15,702 nt of DNA from an uncultured Oscillospiraceae bacterium (GTDB lineage Bacteria; Bacillota; Clostridia; Oscillospirales; Acutalibacteraceae), in assembly GCA_910587835.1 (NCBI GenBank), contig CAJUNQ010000030.1, forward strand, positions 1-15,702. The letters run 5' to 3'. Under the pieces are notes generated by a model. That model saw only the letters and a program-made list of their open reading frames with translations. It ran no database searches and was not told where the DNA came from. The first letter of the stretch is position 1. Each line of letters begins with the position of its first letter. Shown piece after piece: positions 1 to 6,915 of the stretch. The position numbers and the translations under genes were made by a program.

Positions 1-23
1 GCTACCACTAGGCAGTTGAGAGA

Positions 24-116
24 CTACCGGTAGGAGTTTGCCGGTACTTTTGCGAAGCAAAAGGCGACTCCTTCGGAGTCGAGGCAAACTCCGTGACTTG
101 CCCGAAGGGCAATGTC
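24..116. repeat. Cluster of small hairpins upstream of hisD
   Basis: Several perfect inverted repeats are packed together: CTACCGGTAG at 24-33; CTTTTGC/GCAAAAG with loop GAA at 47-63; CGACTCC/GGAGTCG with loop TTC at 65-81; and TTGCCC/GGGCAA with loop GAA at 98-112. An outer pair, GGAGTTTGCC (33-42) and GGCAAACTCC (83-92), encloses the two middle hairpins, so the block could fold as a branched structure. The repeated three-base GAA/TTC loops suggest a family of short palindromic elements like those seen in many intergenic regions. No run of T follows the stems, so a simple terminator is not indicated. Whether it acts on hisD as a leader or is merely a dispersed repeat cannot be told from one copy. 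Confidence 0.75.
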
Positions 117-274
117 AGAAGCCCACGCCAAACGCCGTGTGAGGGAGCTCTATACGGGTCAATCGCCCGCCAAAGGACAAGCCCACAAAAGAAAAAGCCT
201 CCCCAAAACCGCCAGCTGCCAGGTCCCAAAAGACAGGTTTTTTCGTCAACAGAAGCAGAGAGGAGCAAACTGTC
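117..274. other. hisD leader region, no promoter recognised
   Basis: This stretch holds no credible gene. It ends in a good ribosome-binding site, AGAGGAG at 259-265, nine bases before the hisD ATG. I found no convincing -35/-10 pair, no T-box features and no histidine-rich leader peptide. hisD may therefore be read from a promoter further upstream, for example with hisZ/hisG, which would lie outside the window. Confidence 0.5.
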
Positions 275-1564
275 ATGATAAAGGTTGTGACTGCCGCCGG
301 GCCGGAGCGCCGGGCGTTTATTGAGAGCCTGAAGTCCCGGGCAGGGACTGTGGACCCGAAAATTGAGGAGGCTGTGGCCGGCATCATCCAGGAGGTGCGC
401 CAGGGGGGAGACGAGGCGGTGAAGGCCTGCTCCTGCCGGTTTGACGGCTGGACCCCTGACTGTCTGGAGCTGAGCCGCCAGGAGATGGAGGACATTGCCA
501 AGGACTGCGGCAAGGATTTTATTGGGGCGTTGGAACGGGCCGCTGCCAATATTTACGACTTTCATGCCCGGCAGAAGCAGCAGAGCCGCATTGACCCGGA
601 CCCCCGGGGCATAATCACCGGCCAGCGGGTGCGGGGGCTGCACCGGGCCGGGGTGTATGTGCCCGGCGGCACAGCGGGCTACCCCTCCTCGGTGCTGATG
701 AATGTGATTCCCGCCAAGGTGGCCGGGGTGGGAGAAATCGTGATGGCAACCCCCCCGGGCCGGGCCGACCGGCCGGACCCCAATATTATTGCCGCTGCTT
801 TGACAGCCGGGGTAGACCGGGTGTTTTTGATGGGCGGGGCCCAGGCCGTGGCCGCGCTGGCCTTTGGCACCCAGTCTGTGCCCAAGGCGGACAAGATTGT
901 GGGGCCTGGGAATATCTATGTGGCGACAGCCAAAAAGCAGCTGTATGGCGTGGTGGACATTGACATGATTGCCGGGCCCAGCGAGATTCTTATTATCGCC
1001 GACGGCACCGCAGACCCGGAATTTCTGGCAGCGGACCTGATGAGTCAGGCGGAGCACGACCCCATGGCCTCGGCGGTGCTCATCACCCCCAGCGAAGCAT
1101 TGGCCCGAGAGACCGTGGAGGCGGTGTACCGGCAGGTGCAAGGGCTCTCCCGGCGGGAGATCATTGAGAAGGCCCTGGACGATTTCGGGGCGGTGATTGT
1201 CTGCGGGGACATGGACGAGGCAGTGGAGTTTGCCAACGAGCTGGCCCCTGAGCACCTGGAGGTCTGCTGCAGCGACCCCTTCTCCTATTTGGGGCGGCTG
1301 GACAACGCGGGCTCGGTATTTTTGGGCAATTACGCCCCCGAGCCCCTGGGGGACTACTATGCGGGAGCCAACCATGTGCTGCCCACCGGGGGCACGGCCC
1401 GGTTCTTCTCGCCCCTTTCGGTGGACGATTTTGTGAAGAAGTCCAGCTTTATCTACTACCCACGGGAGGAGCTGCTGAAGGCTGCGGAGGACATTATTCT
1501 GCTGGCAAAAACCGAGGAGCTTACCGCCCATGCCAACTCCATTGAGGTTCGGGTGAAACGCTGA
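275..1564 (+). CDS. hisD: Histidinol dehydrogenase
   Basis: HisD catalyses the last two steps of histidine synthesis, oxidising L-histidinol to L-histidine with two NAD+ in the cytoplasm. The product has 429 residues, the usual length. Family motifs are clear: GPGNIYVATAKKQ, AGPSEILIIAD, the zinc-site segment SQAEHD, the catalytic APEHLEV, LGDYYAGANHVLPTGGTARF, and a C-terminal His at residue 419 in TAHANSIEV, matching the fourth zinc ligand of the Escherichia coli enzyme. The ATG at 275 is preceded by AGAGGAG with nine-base spacing. The stop overlaps the next gene by one base (TGATG), so the two are probably translationally coupled. It is the first histidine gene seen; hisG/hisZ are not in the window. 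Confidence 0.97.
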   Translation: MIKVVTAAGPERRAFIESLKSRAGTVDPKIEEAVAGIIQEVRQGGDEAVKACSCRFDGWTPDCLELSRQEMEDIAKDCGKDFIGALERAAANIYDFHARQKQQSRIDPDPRGIITGQRVRGLHRAGVYVPGGTAGYPSSVLMNVIPAKVAGVGEIVMATPPGRADRPDPNIIAAALTAGVDRVFLMGGAQAVAALAFGTQSVPKADKIVGPGNIYVATAKKQLYGVVDIDMIAGPSEILIIADGTADPEFLAADLMSQAEHDPMASAVLITPSEALARETVEAVYRQVQGLSRREIIEKALDDFGAVIVCGDMDEAVEFANELAPEHLEVCCSDPFSYLGRLDNAGSVFLGNYAPEPLGDYYAGANHVLPTGGTARFFSPLSVDDFVKKSSFIYYPREELLKAAEDIILLAKTEELTAHANSIEVRVKR

Positions 1565-1860
1565 TGGAGAAAAAGCTTGAGACGGTGGAGGACGTGTACA
1601 AGGCCCTTACCGGCCAGGGAGAGCTGGAATGGATTGGGGAGAAAAAGCAGGCCGCTGTGCTGTATTATACAGTGGGGCGGCGGCAGTATAAAATATTTTT
1701 CGACGACAGCAATGTAGAGGTCTCGGTGAAGAAGCGGCTGTTTCAAAACGAGTATTGGGACAGCCTGGGCGTCCGCCACTATACGGAGCCGGAGGACTCG
1801 ATTCAGGATGTGTTTGACACGGTGATGTGGTGCCGGAAGGAATTCGGAAAGAGGGAGTAG
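1564..1860 (+). CDS. Unrecognised 98-residue protein in the his operon
   Basis: I do not recognise this family. The protein is small, soluble and charged (98 residues, no membrane segment or signal peptide). It has a beta-rich centre (AAVLYYTVGRRQYKIFFDD) and an acidic C-terminal helix (PEDSIQDVFDTVMWCRKEF). The start shares one base with the hisD stop, and the stop at 1858-1860 lies just before hisC, with the hisC ribosome-binding site inside its last codons. This tight coupling and normal codon use for the region support a real gene that is co-translated with hisD and hisC. No metal-binding or catalytic motif is visible, so a small regulatory or accessory role is only a guess. Confidence 0.8.
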   Translation: MEKKLETVEDVYKALTGQGELEWIGEKKQAAVLYYTVGRRQYKIFFDDSNVEVSVKKRLFQNEYWDSLGVRHYTEPEDSIQDVFDTVMWCRKEFGKRE

Positions 1861-1862
1861 CC

Positions 1863-2924
1863 ATGTATCAGCTCAACGAAAAAATTGCGGGCCTTGCCGC
1901 CTATGCCCCGGTGGACAACGCCGGCTGTGTGCGGCTGGACGCCAACGAGTCCTTTTTGGCCGTGCCCCGGGAGGTGCGGGCGCTGTGGAAGGCCGCGGTG
2001 GATGAGACGGAGTTTCACCGCTACCCGGACCCGGCGGCAGAGGGCCTTTGCCGGGCCTTTGCCGGGTACTATGGGGTGGACCCGGCCCATGTAACGGCGG
2101 GGAACGGCTCGGATGAGTTGATTTCCGTGATTTTTCAGGCGTTTTTGTGCAAGGGAGAGGCCTTTGCCACCCTGGAACCGGACTTTTCCATGTACACCCA
2201 GGCAGGGGCTCTGGCGGAGGCCCGGCATGTGGCCATACAAAAGCAGAGGCCCGGCTGCGCTGTGGACATAGACCAGGTGATTGAGACCTGCCGGAGAGAG
2301 CGGGTGGGGCTGCTGATTTTCAGCAACCCCTGCAACCCCACGTCCCTGGTGCTGGGGCGGGAGGATGTGCGGCGGCTGGTGGGCTCGGTGGAGGGTCTGG
2401 TGGCGCTGGACGAGGCCTATATGGACTTCTCCTCTCAGAGCTTGCTGGGGGAGGAGGGGGCGTTTGACAACCTGATCATTCTGCGCACCTGCTCCAAGGC
2501 GGTGGGCATGGCGGCGCTGCGTCTGGGCTTTGCCGTGGCCGGAGAGAGGCTGACCGGGAGGCTGCGGGCGGCCAAGTCCCCCTATAATGTAAACAGCCTG
2601 TCCCAGGTCATGGGGCAGAGAATGCTGGAACAGCCCCGGCTGCTGCAGGCGGCGTTGAAAAGAATCCTGGACTCCCGGCGGGAGCTGTTGGCCGGACTGG
2701 GGGAAATTGCCCGGGAAATGCCGGGCTGGTTCAGTCTGCTGCCGGGAGAGACCAATTTTGCGGCCCTGGTCATGGAGGACGGCCAGGGGGTGCAGCAGGA
2801 GCTTTTGCGCCGGGGGGTGGCGGTGCGGTACACCGGCGGGCTGCTGCGGGTGACCTGCGGCCTGCCGGAGGAAAACCAGGCGTTTTTGCGGGCATTTCAA
2901 AATATCGGGAGGGGATGGATATGA
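1863..2924 (+). CDS. hisC: Histidinol-phosphate aminotransferase
   Basis: HisC transfers an amino group from glutamate to imidazole-acetol phosphate to give histidinol phosphate, using pyridoxal phosphate (class I/II fold). The product has 353 residues. Motifs are RLDANES near the N-terminus, AGNGSDELI, SNPCNPTS, DEAYMDF and TCSKAVGMAALRLG, with the likely PLP lysine at about residue 212, and PGETNF near the C-terminus. I chose the ATG at 1863 because GAGGGAG (1851-1857) lies five bases before it and the family N-terminus begins there. An in-frame GTG at 1827 would add 12 residues inside the previous gene. The last codons overlap hisB in an ATGA arrangement (2921-2924). Confidence 0.96.
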   Translation: MYQLNEKIAGLAAYAPVDNAGCVRLDANESFLAVPREVRALWKAAVDETEFHRYPDPAAEGLCRAFAGYYGVDPAHVTAGNGSDELISVIFQAFLCKGEAFATLEPDFSMYTQAGALAEARHVAIQKQRPGCAVDIDQVIETCRRERVGLLIFSNPCNPTSLVLGREDVRRLVGSVEGLVALDEAYMDFSSQSLLGEEGAFDNLIILRTCSKAVGMAALRLGFAVAGERLTGRLRAAKSPYNVNSLSQVMGQRMLEQPRLLQAALKRILDSRRELLAGLGEIAREMPGWFSLLPGETNFAALVMEDGQGVQQELLRRGVAVRYTGGLLRVTCGLPEENQAFLRAFQNIGRGWI

Positions 2925-3496
2925 GCAGAACCGGGCAGGTCCACCGAAAAACCGGGGAGACGGAGGTGCGTGTCAGCGTGAACCTGGACGGCGGGGAGAG
3001 AAGCGTTTCTACCGGGCTGGGCTTTTTTGACCATATGCTCACCGCCCTGGCAGTGCACGGGGGCCTGGGGCTGACTGTGGAGGCCAAAGGCGACCTGGAG
3101 GTGGACTGCCACCACACCGTGGAGGACGTGGGCATTGTGCTGGGGCAGGCCTTAGGCCAGGCTTTGGGGGACAAGGCCGGGCTGCGGCGGTATGGACACG
3201 CCTGCATTCCCATGGACGAGGCCCTGGGGACTTGCGCGGTGGATGTGAGCGGGCGGGCCTTTCTGGTGTTTCGCGGGGCGTTCCCTCAGGAGCGGGTGGG
3301 GGAGTATGACAGCTGCATGACGGAGGAGTTTTTCCGGGCAGTGGCTATGAACGCGGGGCTGACGCTGCATCTGGGGTGCGAGTACGGGAAGAATACCCAT
3401 CATATGGTAGAGGCGTTGTTCAAGGCCTTTGCCCATGCTTTGAAGGACGCGGTGGTTTGGGAGAGCGGGGTTATGTCCACAAAAGGCGTGTTGTAG
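2921..3496 (+). CDS. hisB: Imidazoleglycerol-phosphate dehydratase
   Basis: HisB dehydrates imidazole-glycerol phosphate to imidazole-acetol phosphate, as a manganese-dependent oligomer. The product has 191 residues, the length of the single-function enzyme, so no fused histidinol-phosphatase domain is present. Typical metal-binding segments are FFDHMLTALAVHGG, DCHHTVEDVGI, DEALG and GKNTHHMVEALFKAFAHAL. The ATG at 2921 overlaps the hisC stop by four bases and follows GGGAGGGG (2907-2914) at six bases. An ATG two codons earlier (2915) directly abuts that ribosome site and is less likely. In most clostridial operons hisH follows; here a repeat-rich spacer and a radical SAM gene follow instead. 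Confidence 0.96.
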   Translation: MSRTGQVHRKTGETEVRVSVNLDGGERSVSTGLGFFDHMLTALAVHGGLGLTVEAKGDLEVDCHHTVEDVGIVLGQALGQALGDKAGLRRYGHACIPMDEALGTCAVDVSGRAFLVFRGAFPQERVGEYDSCMTEEFFRAVAMNAGLTLHLGCEYGKNTHHMVEALFKAFAHALKDAVVWESGVMSTKGVL

Positions 3497-3716
3497 GAGA
3501 GCTGCGCTGCTGCGCCCAGCGAGCCAGCCGCGCGTGTTCTTTGCGCGGCTGAGGCCGTTTTGCGGAGCAAAATGGCCATCTTTTGCGCGAAGCGCAAAGT
3601 TGCGAGCGGCTGTCTTTGGGGCGGCAAATAAGGGGAGGGAGCCTGCCCTGACCCCGCCCTTAAAAGCCAAAGCCCAATACAAAACAGAAGCGGACTCTGT
3701 CTGATTTCTGTCTGAC
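3497..3716. repeat. Hairpin-rich spacer between hisB and the radical SAM gene
   Basis: Three consecutive perfect or near-perfect hairpins stand in the first half: AGCCGCGC/GCGCGGCT at 3526-3550; GGCCGTTTTGC/GCAAAATGGCC with loop GGA at 3553-3577 (one G-T pair); and TTTGCGC/GCGCAAA with loop GAA at 3582-3598. The style (TTTTGC...GCAAAA arms, GAA/GGA loops) matches the hairpins upstream of hisD. No T-run follows, so these are not standard terminators, although they could slow transcription or protect mRNA ends. The second half (3600-3716) holds no clear promoter; I see nothing else there. Confidence 0.7.
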
Positions 3717-3722
3717 AGGAGG
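3717..3722 (+). promoter_or_regulatory. Consensus ribosome-binding site AGGAGG deciding the radical SAM start
   Basis: AGGAGG lies nine bases before the ATG at 3732. An in-frame TTG at 3723 would touch this site directly, so the ATG is the better start. The strength of the site suggests independent translation after the hairpin-rich spacer. Confidence 0.85.
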
Positions 3723-3731
3723 TTGCCAATC

Positions 3732-4790
3732 ATGAAAAAATTCGACAAGCTGTCTTTGGTCATGGATCTGCTGGGCTGTCCCAACCGCTGCAAGCACTGC
3801 TGGCTGGGCCATGCACCCAACCCCCGGCTGGGCCCGGAGGACCTGCGCTTTGCCGCTGGAGCCCTGCGTCCCTTCTGCCGGGAGCTGGTGGTCTACGACT
3901 GGACCCGGGAGCCGGACTATGGGGACGATTACCGGGAGAAGTGGGCGTTGTGCGAGGAGCTCTCCACCTGCGGAGGGCGGGACCACTTCGAGCTGGCCAG
4001 CCTGTGGCGTGTGGCCCGGGATGAGAGCTATGCTCCCTGGCTCAAGACTGTGGGCGTGGACGTGGTGCAGATCACCCTGTTCGGCGGGGAGGAGACCACG
4101 GACTGGTTTACGGGCCGCCGGGGCGCTTATCAGGACATTCTCACGTCAGTGGACCGGCTGCTGGAAGCGGGCATTGCCCCACGGGTGCAGGCCTTTGTCA
4201 ATAAGAGGAACCTGGGCGAGCTCCCGGCAGTGGAGGACTTTGTCCGCCGCCTGAGCCTGGAGGAGCGTTGCCGGGACGTGGGCCAGGAATTCCGCTGCTT
4301 TGTCCACCAGGGCAGCTGCGCCGGGGAGAACCGCCGGTTCTATCCGGAGTGGATTACCCCGGAGGACCTGGAAAGGATTCCGCCCTATCTGATGGAGAAG
4401 ACCCTGGAACACTTTGGCGCAAGGACCCCGCAGGAGGTCTTTGGCGTCACGGAGGCTGAGCTTTGCCGGGAGCTGGCGGAGGACAGCTCGGTGAAAAGCC
4501 TGGGTGGGGGGCTTACCGAGGCGGTGCTGTATATGAGGGCCGACTTCACGGCGTACCCCAACTTTGGCGAACCCTCTCTGCCTGCCTGGGGGCTGGGAAA
4601 CCTGAAGTCGGACGGGGCGGAGGCAATTCTCAGAAACCTGACAGCGGACAGAAGTCCCGCCCAGTCCGCCAGAAAAAATGTGCCCCTGAAGGAGCTGGCC
4701 CGGGCCTGCGGAGACCCAACCAGTCAGCGGCTGTTTGGCCGGGAGGACTATGTGGAATTTTTGCTCAACGAGTATTGCGGGGCAATGTGA
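3732..4790 (+). CDS. Radical SAM protein of unknown substrate
   Basis: This is a 352-residue radical SAM enzyme. The cluster motif CxxxCxxC lies very close to the N-terminus (C16, C20, C23 in GCPNRCKHCW) and would bind the 4Fe-4S cluster that cleaves S-adenosylmethionine. Later segments fit the barrel core: VDVVQITLFGGEETTDWF at the substrate-binding region, then GAYQDILTSVDRLLEAGIAPRVQAFVNKRN. I see no second cysteine cluster of SPASM or Twitch type; the few C-terminal cysteines are scattered. No membrane segment is present. The gene sits between hisB and hisA, 18 bases before the latter, so it is probably co-transcribed with it. No radical SAM step is known in histidine synthesis, so the role is open. 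The superfamily call is firm. Confidence 0.88.
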   Translation: MKKFDKLSLVMDLLGCPNRCKHCWLGHAPNPRLGPEDLRFAAGALRPFCRELVVYDWTREPDYGDDYREKWALCEELSTCGGRDHFELASLWRVARDESYAPWLKTVGVDVVQITLFGGEETTDWFTGRRGAYQDILTSVDRLLEAGIAPRVQAFVNKRNLGELPAVEDFVRRLSLEERCRDVGQEFRCFVHQGSCAGENRRFYPEWITPEDLERIPPYLMEKTLEHFGARTPQEVFGVTEAELCRELAEDSSVKSLGGGLTEAVLYMRADFTAYPNFGEPSLPAWGLGNLKSDGAEAILRNLTADRSPAQSARKNVPLKELARACGDPTSQRLFGREDYVEFLLNEYCGAM

Positions 4791-4808
4791 TGGAAAGGGG
4801 AGTTGGCT

Positions 4809-5882
4809 ATGTTTGTTTTGCCCGCCATTGATATTCACCAGGGGCAGTGCGTGCGGCTGTTTCAGGGGGACTATGCCACAGCCCAGGTGGTGGCCGGGGA
4901 CCCGGTGGAGACCGCCCGTCGGTTTGAGAGCCAGGGGGCCGCGTGGCTGCACATGGTGGACCTGGACGGAGCCAGGGAGGGCCGGCCTGTCAACCGGGGG
5001 CTGATTCTGCACACAGTGGAGAGCGTTGGCATGAAGGTGGAGCTGGGCGGCGGCATCCGGGACATGGAGACAGTGGAGGACTACCTGAGCCATGGGGTGG
5101 AGCGGGTGATTCTGGGCTCGGCGGCGTTGGGGGACCCGGACTTTGTCAGGCGGGCGGTGAAGCGGTTCGGCTCGCGGATTGCCGTGGGCATTGACGCCCG
5201 GGAGGGCAAGGCGGCGGCTCAGGGCTGGACCCAGGACAGCGGCGTGGATTACATTGCGCTGGCCCGACAGATGGAGGGGCTGGGGGTGCAGACCATCATC
5301 TGCACAGACATTGGCCGGGACGGCGCCCAGACCGGCCCCAATCTGGCCATGCTGCGGCAGCTGGACCAGGCGGTAGGGTGCCAGATTATCGCCAGCGGCG
5401 GGGTGAGCTCTTTGGAGGACCTGACCGCCCTGCGGGACCTGGGGCTCTACGGCGCCATTGCGGGCAAGGCAGTGTATGCCGGGGCAGTGGACCTGGAGGA
5501 GGCCCTGATTGCCTGCCGTCTGCTGCGCCCCATGCCCAAAACAGAGCAGGCCCTTTGCCAGGAGCTGGACCGGTATTTTCGCAAGGGGGAGCTGATTCCC
5601 GCTGTGGTGCAGGACGCGGCCACCGGTCAGGCGCTGATGCTGGCCTATATGAACCGGCAGTCTCTGAGACGGACCCTGGAGACCGGGTACACCTGGTTCT
5701 ACAGCCGCAGCCGGGAGGCTCTGTGGATGAAGGGGGAGACCTCGGGCAACACCCAGCGGGTGGTGAGCATTGCCGCCGACTGCGACGACGACACCCTGCT
5801 GGTGCGGGTGACGCCGGCGGGTCCTGCCTGTCACACAGGGCGGCAGGCCTGCTTTTATAAAAATATATGGGAGGAGCCATAG
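4809..5882 (+). CDS. hisA: Fused HisA isomerase and HisI phosphoribosyl-AMP cyclohydrolase
   Basis: One 357-residue reading frame carries two enzymes of the pathway. Residues 1-240 are HisA, the ProFAR isomerase barrel: LPAIDIHQGQCVRLFQGDY with D8, VDLDGAREGRPVN, LGGGIRD, AVGIDAREG with D129, TDIGRDGAQTGPN with D167, and IIASGGV. Residues from about 250 to 357 are HisI, which opens the ring of phosphoribosyl-AMP: WMKGETSGNTQ, the metal segment DCDDD (324-328) and the zinc segment GPACHTGRQACFY (C341, H342, C348). HisI is usually alone or fused to HisE, so joining to HisA is unusual. The ATG at 4809 follows GGAAAGGGGAG (4792-4802); an in-frame TTG at 4803 is less likely. hisE starts one base after the stop. 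Substrates of the two domains are not consecutive products: HisE and HisI act just before HisA. Confidence 0.95.
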   Translation: MFVLPAIDIHQGQCVRLFQGDYATAQVVAGDPVETARRFESQGAAWLHMVDLDGAREGRPVNRGLILHTVESVGMKVELGGGIRDMETVEDYLSHGVERVILGSAALGDPDFVRRAVKRFGSRIAVGIDAREGKAAAQGWTQDSGVDYIALARQMEGLGVQTIICTDIGRDGAQTGPNLAMLRQLDQAVGCQIIASGGVSSLEDLTALRDLGLYGAIAGKAVYAGAVDLEEALIACRLLRPMPKTEQALCQELDRYFRKGELIPAVVQDAATGQALMLAYMNRQSLRRTLETGYTWFYSRSREALWMKGETSGNTQRVVSIAADCDDDTLLVRVTPAGPACHTGRQACFYKNIWEEP

Positions 5883-5883
5883 C

Positions 5884-6207
5884 ATGGAGGCATTGCGGGA
5901 GCTGTATGAGGTCATAAAAAGCCGGAAGGAGAACGCCCCGGAGGGGTCCTACACCGGCTATCTGTTTGCCCAGGGCCTGGATAAAATTCTGAAAAAGTGC
6001 GGGGAGGAGTGCAGCGAGGTGCTGATCGCCGCGAAAAACCAGCGGCAGGAGGACACAGTCGGGGAGATCAGCGACCTTTTATACCATTTGACTGTGCTGA
6101 TGGTCAACGAGGGCATCCCCCTGGAAGCGGTGGAGCAGGAGCTGGCCCGGCGGGCGCGGAAGCAGGGGAATTTGAAGCAGTTCCACCAGGTGGACAAGGA
6201 CACATAA
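5884..6207 (+). CDS. hisE: Phosphoribosyl-ATP pyrophosphohydrolase
   Basis: HisE removes pyrophosphate from phosphoribosyl-ATP, the second step of the pathway. The 107-residue product is a complete stand-alone MazG-like all-alpha enzyme. Typical segments are SYTGYLFAQGLDKILKKCGEECSEVLIAAKN, with the acidic metal-binding residues EECSE, then the second acidic helix EISDLLYHLTVLMVNEGI and the C-terminal ELARR. It starts one base after the HisA-HisI stop, with GGGAGGAG in the end of that gene as ribosome site, which implies coupled translation. Together with the HisI domain it supplies the ProFAR substrate that the HisA domain uses. Confidence 0.95.
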   Translation: MEALRELYEVIKSRKENAPEGSYTGYLFAQGLDKILKKCGEECSEVLIAAKNQRQEDTVGEISDLLYHLTVLMVNEGIPLEAVEQELARRARKQGNLKQFHQVDKDT

Positions 6208-6219
6208 GGAGGCGGAGCG

Positions 6220-6672
6220 GTGAGTCGGCAGATATGGTGGGAGGAGCTGCCCTGGGACTATGCCAGCAAGGCCCGGGACTTTTTGAAGCCTGGGGTCCGG
6301 GTGCTGGACCTGTCCCCGGAGGAGGGGGCCTACCCCTTTGGCCGGGAGCCGGCGGAGGCGGTCCGGTGGAACGGGACGGGGCCCCTGCCCTTTGCGGACG
6401 GCAGCTTTGACCTGGTGCTGTGCCGGTTTGGCCCGTTGCCCTTGGAAGAGGCCGCCCGGGTGCTGGCGGCAGGGGGCTTTGTGGTGGCGGAGCAGGTGGG
6501 GGGCAGCGACAGCTGGGAGCCCGGCCCCCTGGACTTTAACCTGGAAAACCAGCTGCCCCGGGTAGAGGCGGCAGGGTTCCGGGTGATGTGGCGGCAGCAG
6601 GCCTACCCCCTGGGCCCTGGGGGCAGGCGGGGGCACCGGTTCATTTTTATTGCGAAGAAGCGGGCGGTTTGA
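6220..6672 (+). CDS. Shrunken class I methyltransferase-like protein
   Basis: The 150-residue protein resembles a Firmicutes family of class I SAM-dependent methyltransferases that begins with WxExLPWDYAS and is normally about 250 residues. Recognisable parts are EELPWDYASKARDFLKPGVRVLDLS, LPFADGSFDLVLCRFGPL, EEAARVLAAGGFVVAEQVGG, NLENQLPRVEAAGFRV and the C-terminal HRFIFIAKK. The glycine-rich SAM-binding loop expected after VLDL (GTGGGE-like) is replaced by SPEEGAYPF, and segments before the final strand are missing. This suggests in-frame shortening and probable loss of catalysis, though the frame is intact. It starts with GTG at 6220 after a strong AAGGAGG (6206-6212) and ends the operon. 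Its link to histidine is unknown; the family comparison is from memory. Confidence 0.72.
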   Translation: MSRQIWWEELPWDYASKARDFLKPGVRVLDLSPEEGAYPFGREPAEAVRWNGTGPLPFADGSFDLVLCRFGPLPLEEAARVLAAGGFVVAEQVGGSDSWEPGPLDFNLENQLPRVEAAGFRVMWRQQAYPLGPGGRRGHRFIFIAKKRAV

Positions 6673-6694
6673 CCGTTAACAGGTGACCGTCAAC
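6671..6694. repeat. Short imperfect direct repeat at the operon end
   Basis: GACCGTTAAC (6671-6680) is followed four bases later by GACCGTCAAC (6685-6694), a 10-base direct repeat with one difference and a 14-base period. It overlaps the stop codon of the methyltransferase-like gene. No function is implied. Confidence 0.4.
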
Positions 6695-6699
6695 AAAAG

Positions 6700-6747
6700 A
6701 AAAAAACCGGCCCGGGGAGCGATTGCTTTGGGGCGGTCTTTTTTTGT
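6700..6747 (+). terminator. Rho-independent terminator of the his operon
   Basis: An imperfect GC-rich stem forms between ACCGGCCC (6705-6712) and GGGGCGGT (6730-6737), with an inner AGC/GCT pair. It is preceded by a run of A and followed by TTTTTTT, giving a usable terminator on the + strand just after the last gene of the cluster. Confidence 0.7.
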
Positions 6748-6915
6748 TGGGGATGGGGCGTCTTATGTTCGGCCTTGTAGGAAAATAGGCGAAACGGCGG
6801 ATTTTTGACCAGAAAAGGGGAATTTTAAGGAGAAGCCTGCCGGAAAGCGGGGAGTTTCGATGCAAAGCGGCCCCTTTCGGGCAAAAGGACGGCGACTCTC
6901 AGTTTTAGGCCGGCC
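6748..6915. other. Spacer between the his operon and the acetyltransferase
   Basis: No gene or promoter is evident. It contains an 8-base palindrome GGCCGGCC (6909-6915 region) right after the acetyltransferase stop, and a weak CCC/GGG hairpin around 6867-6890 that could serve as an end for the - strand transcript, without a clear T-run. Confidence 0.4.

Noticed and set aside
117..274. Histidine T-box or attenuator before hisD
   Set aside because: No T-box sequence, no histidine-rich leader peptide and no terminator with T-run could be found.
8..1531. A 507-codon frame opposite hisD
   Set aside because: It mirrors the hisD codons in high-GC DNA; its protein is low-complexity in His, Gly and Pro, and hisD is certain.
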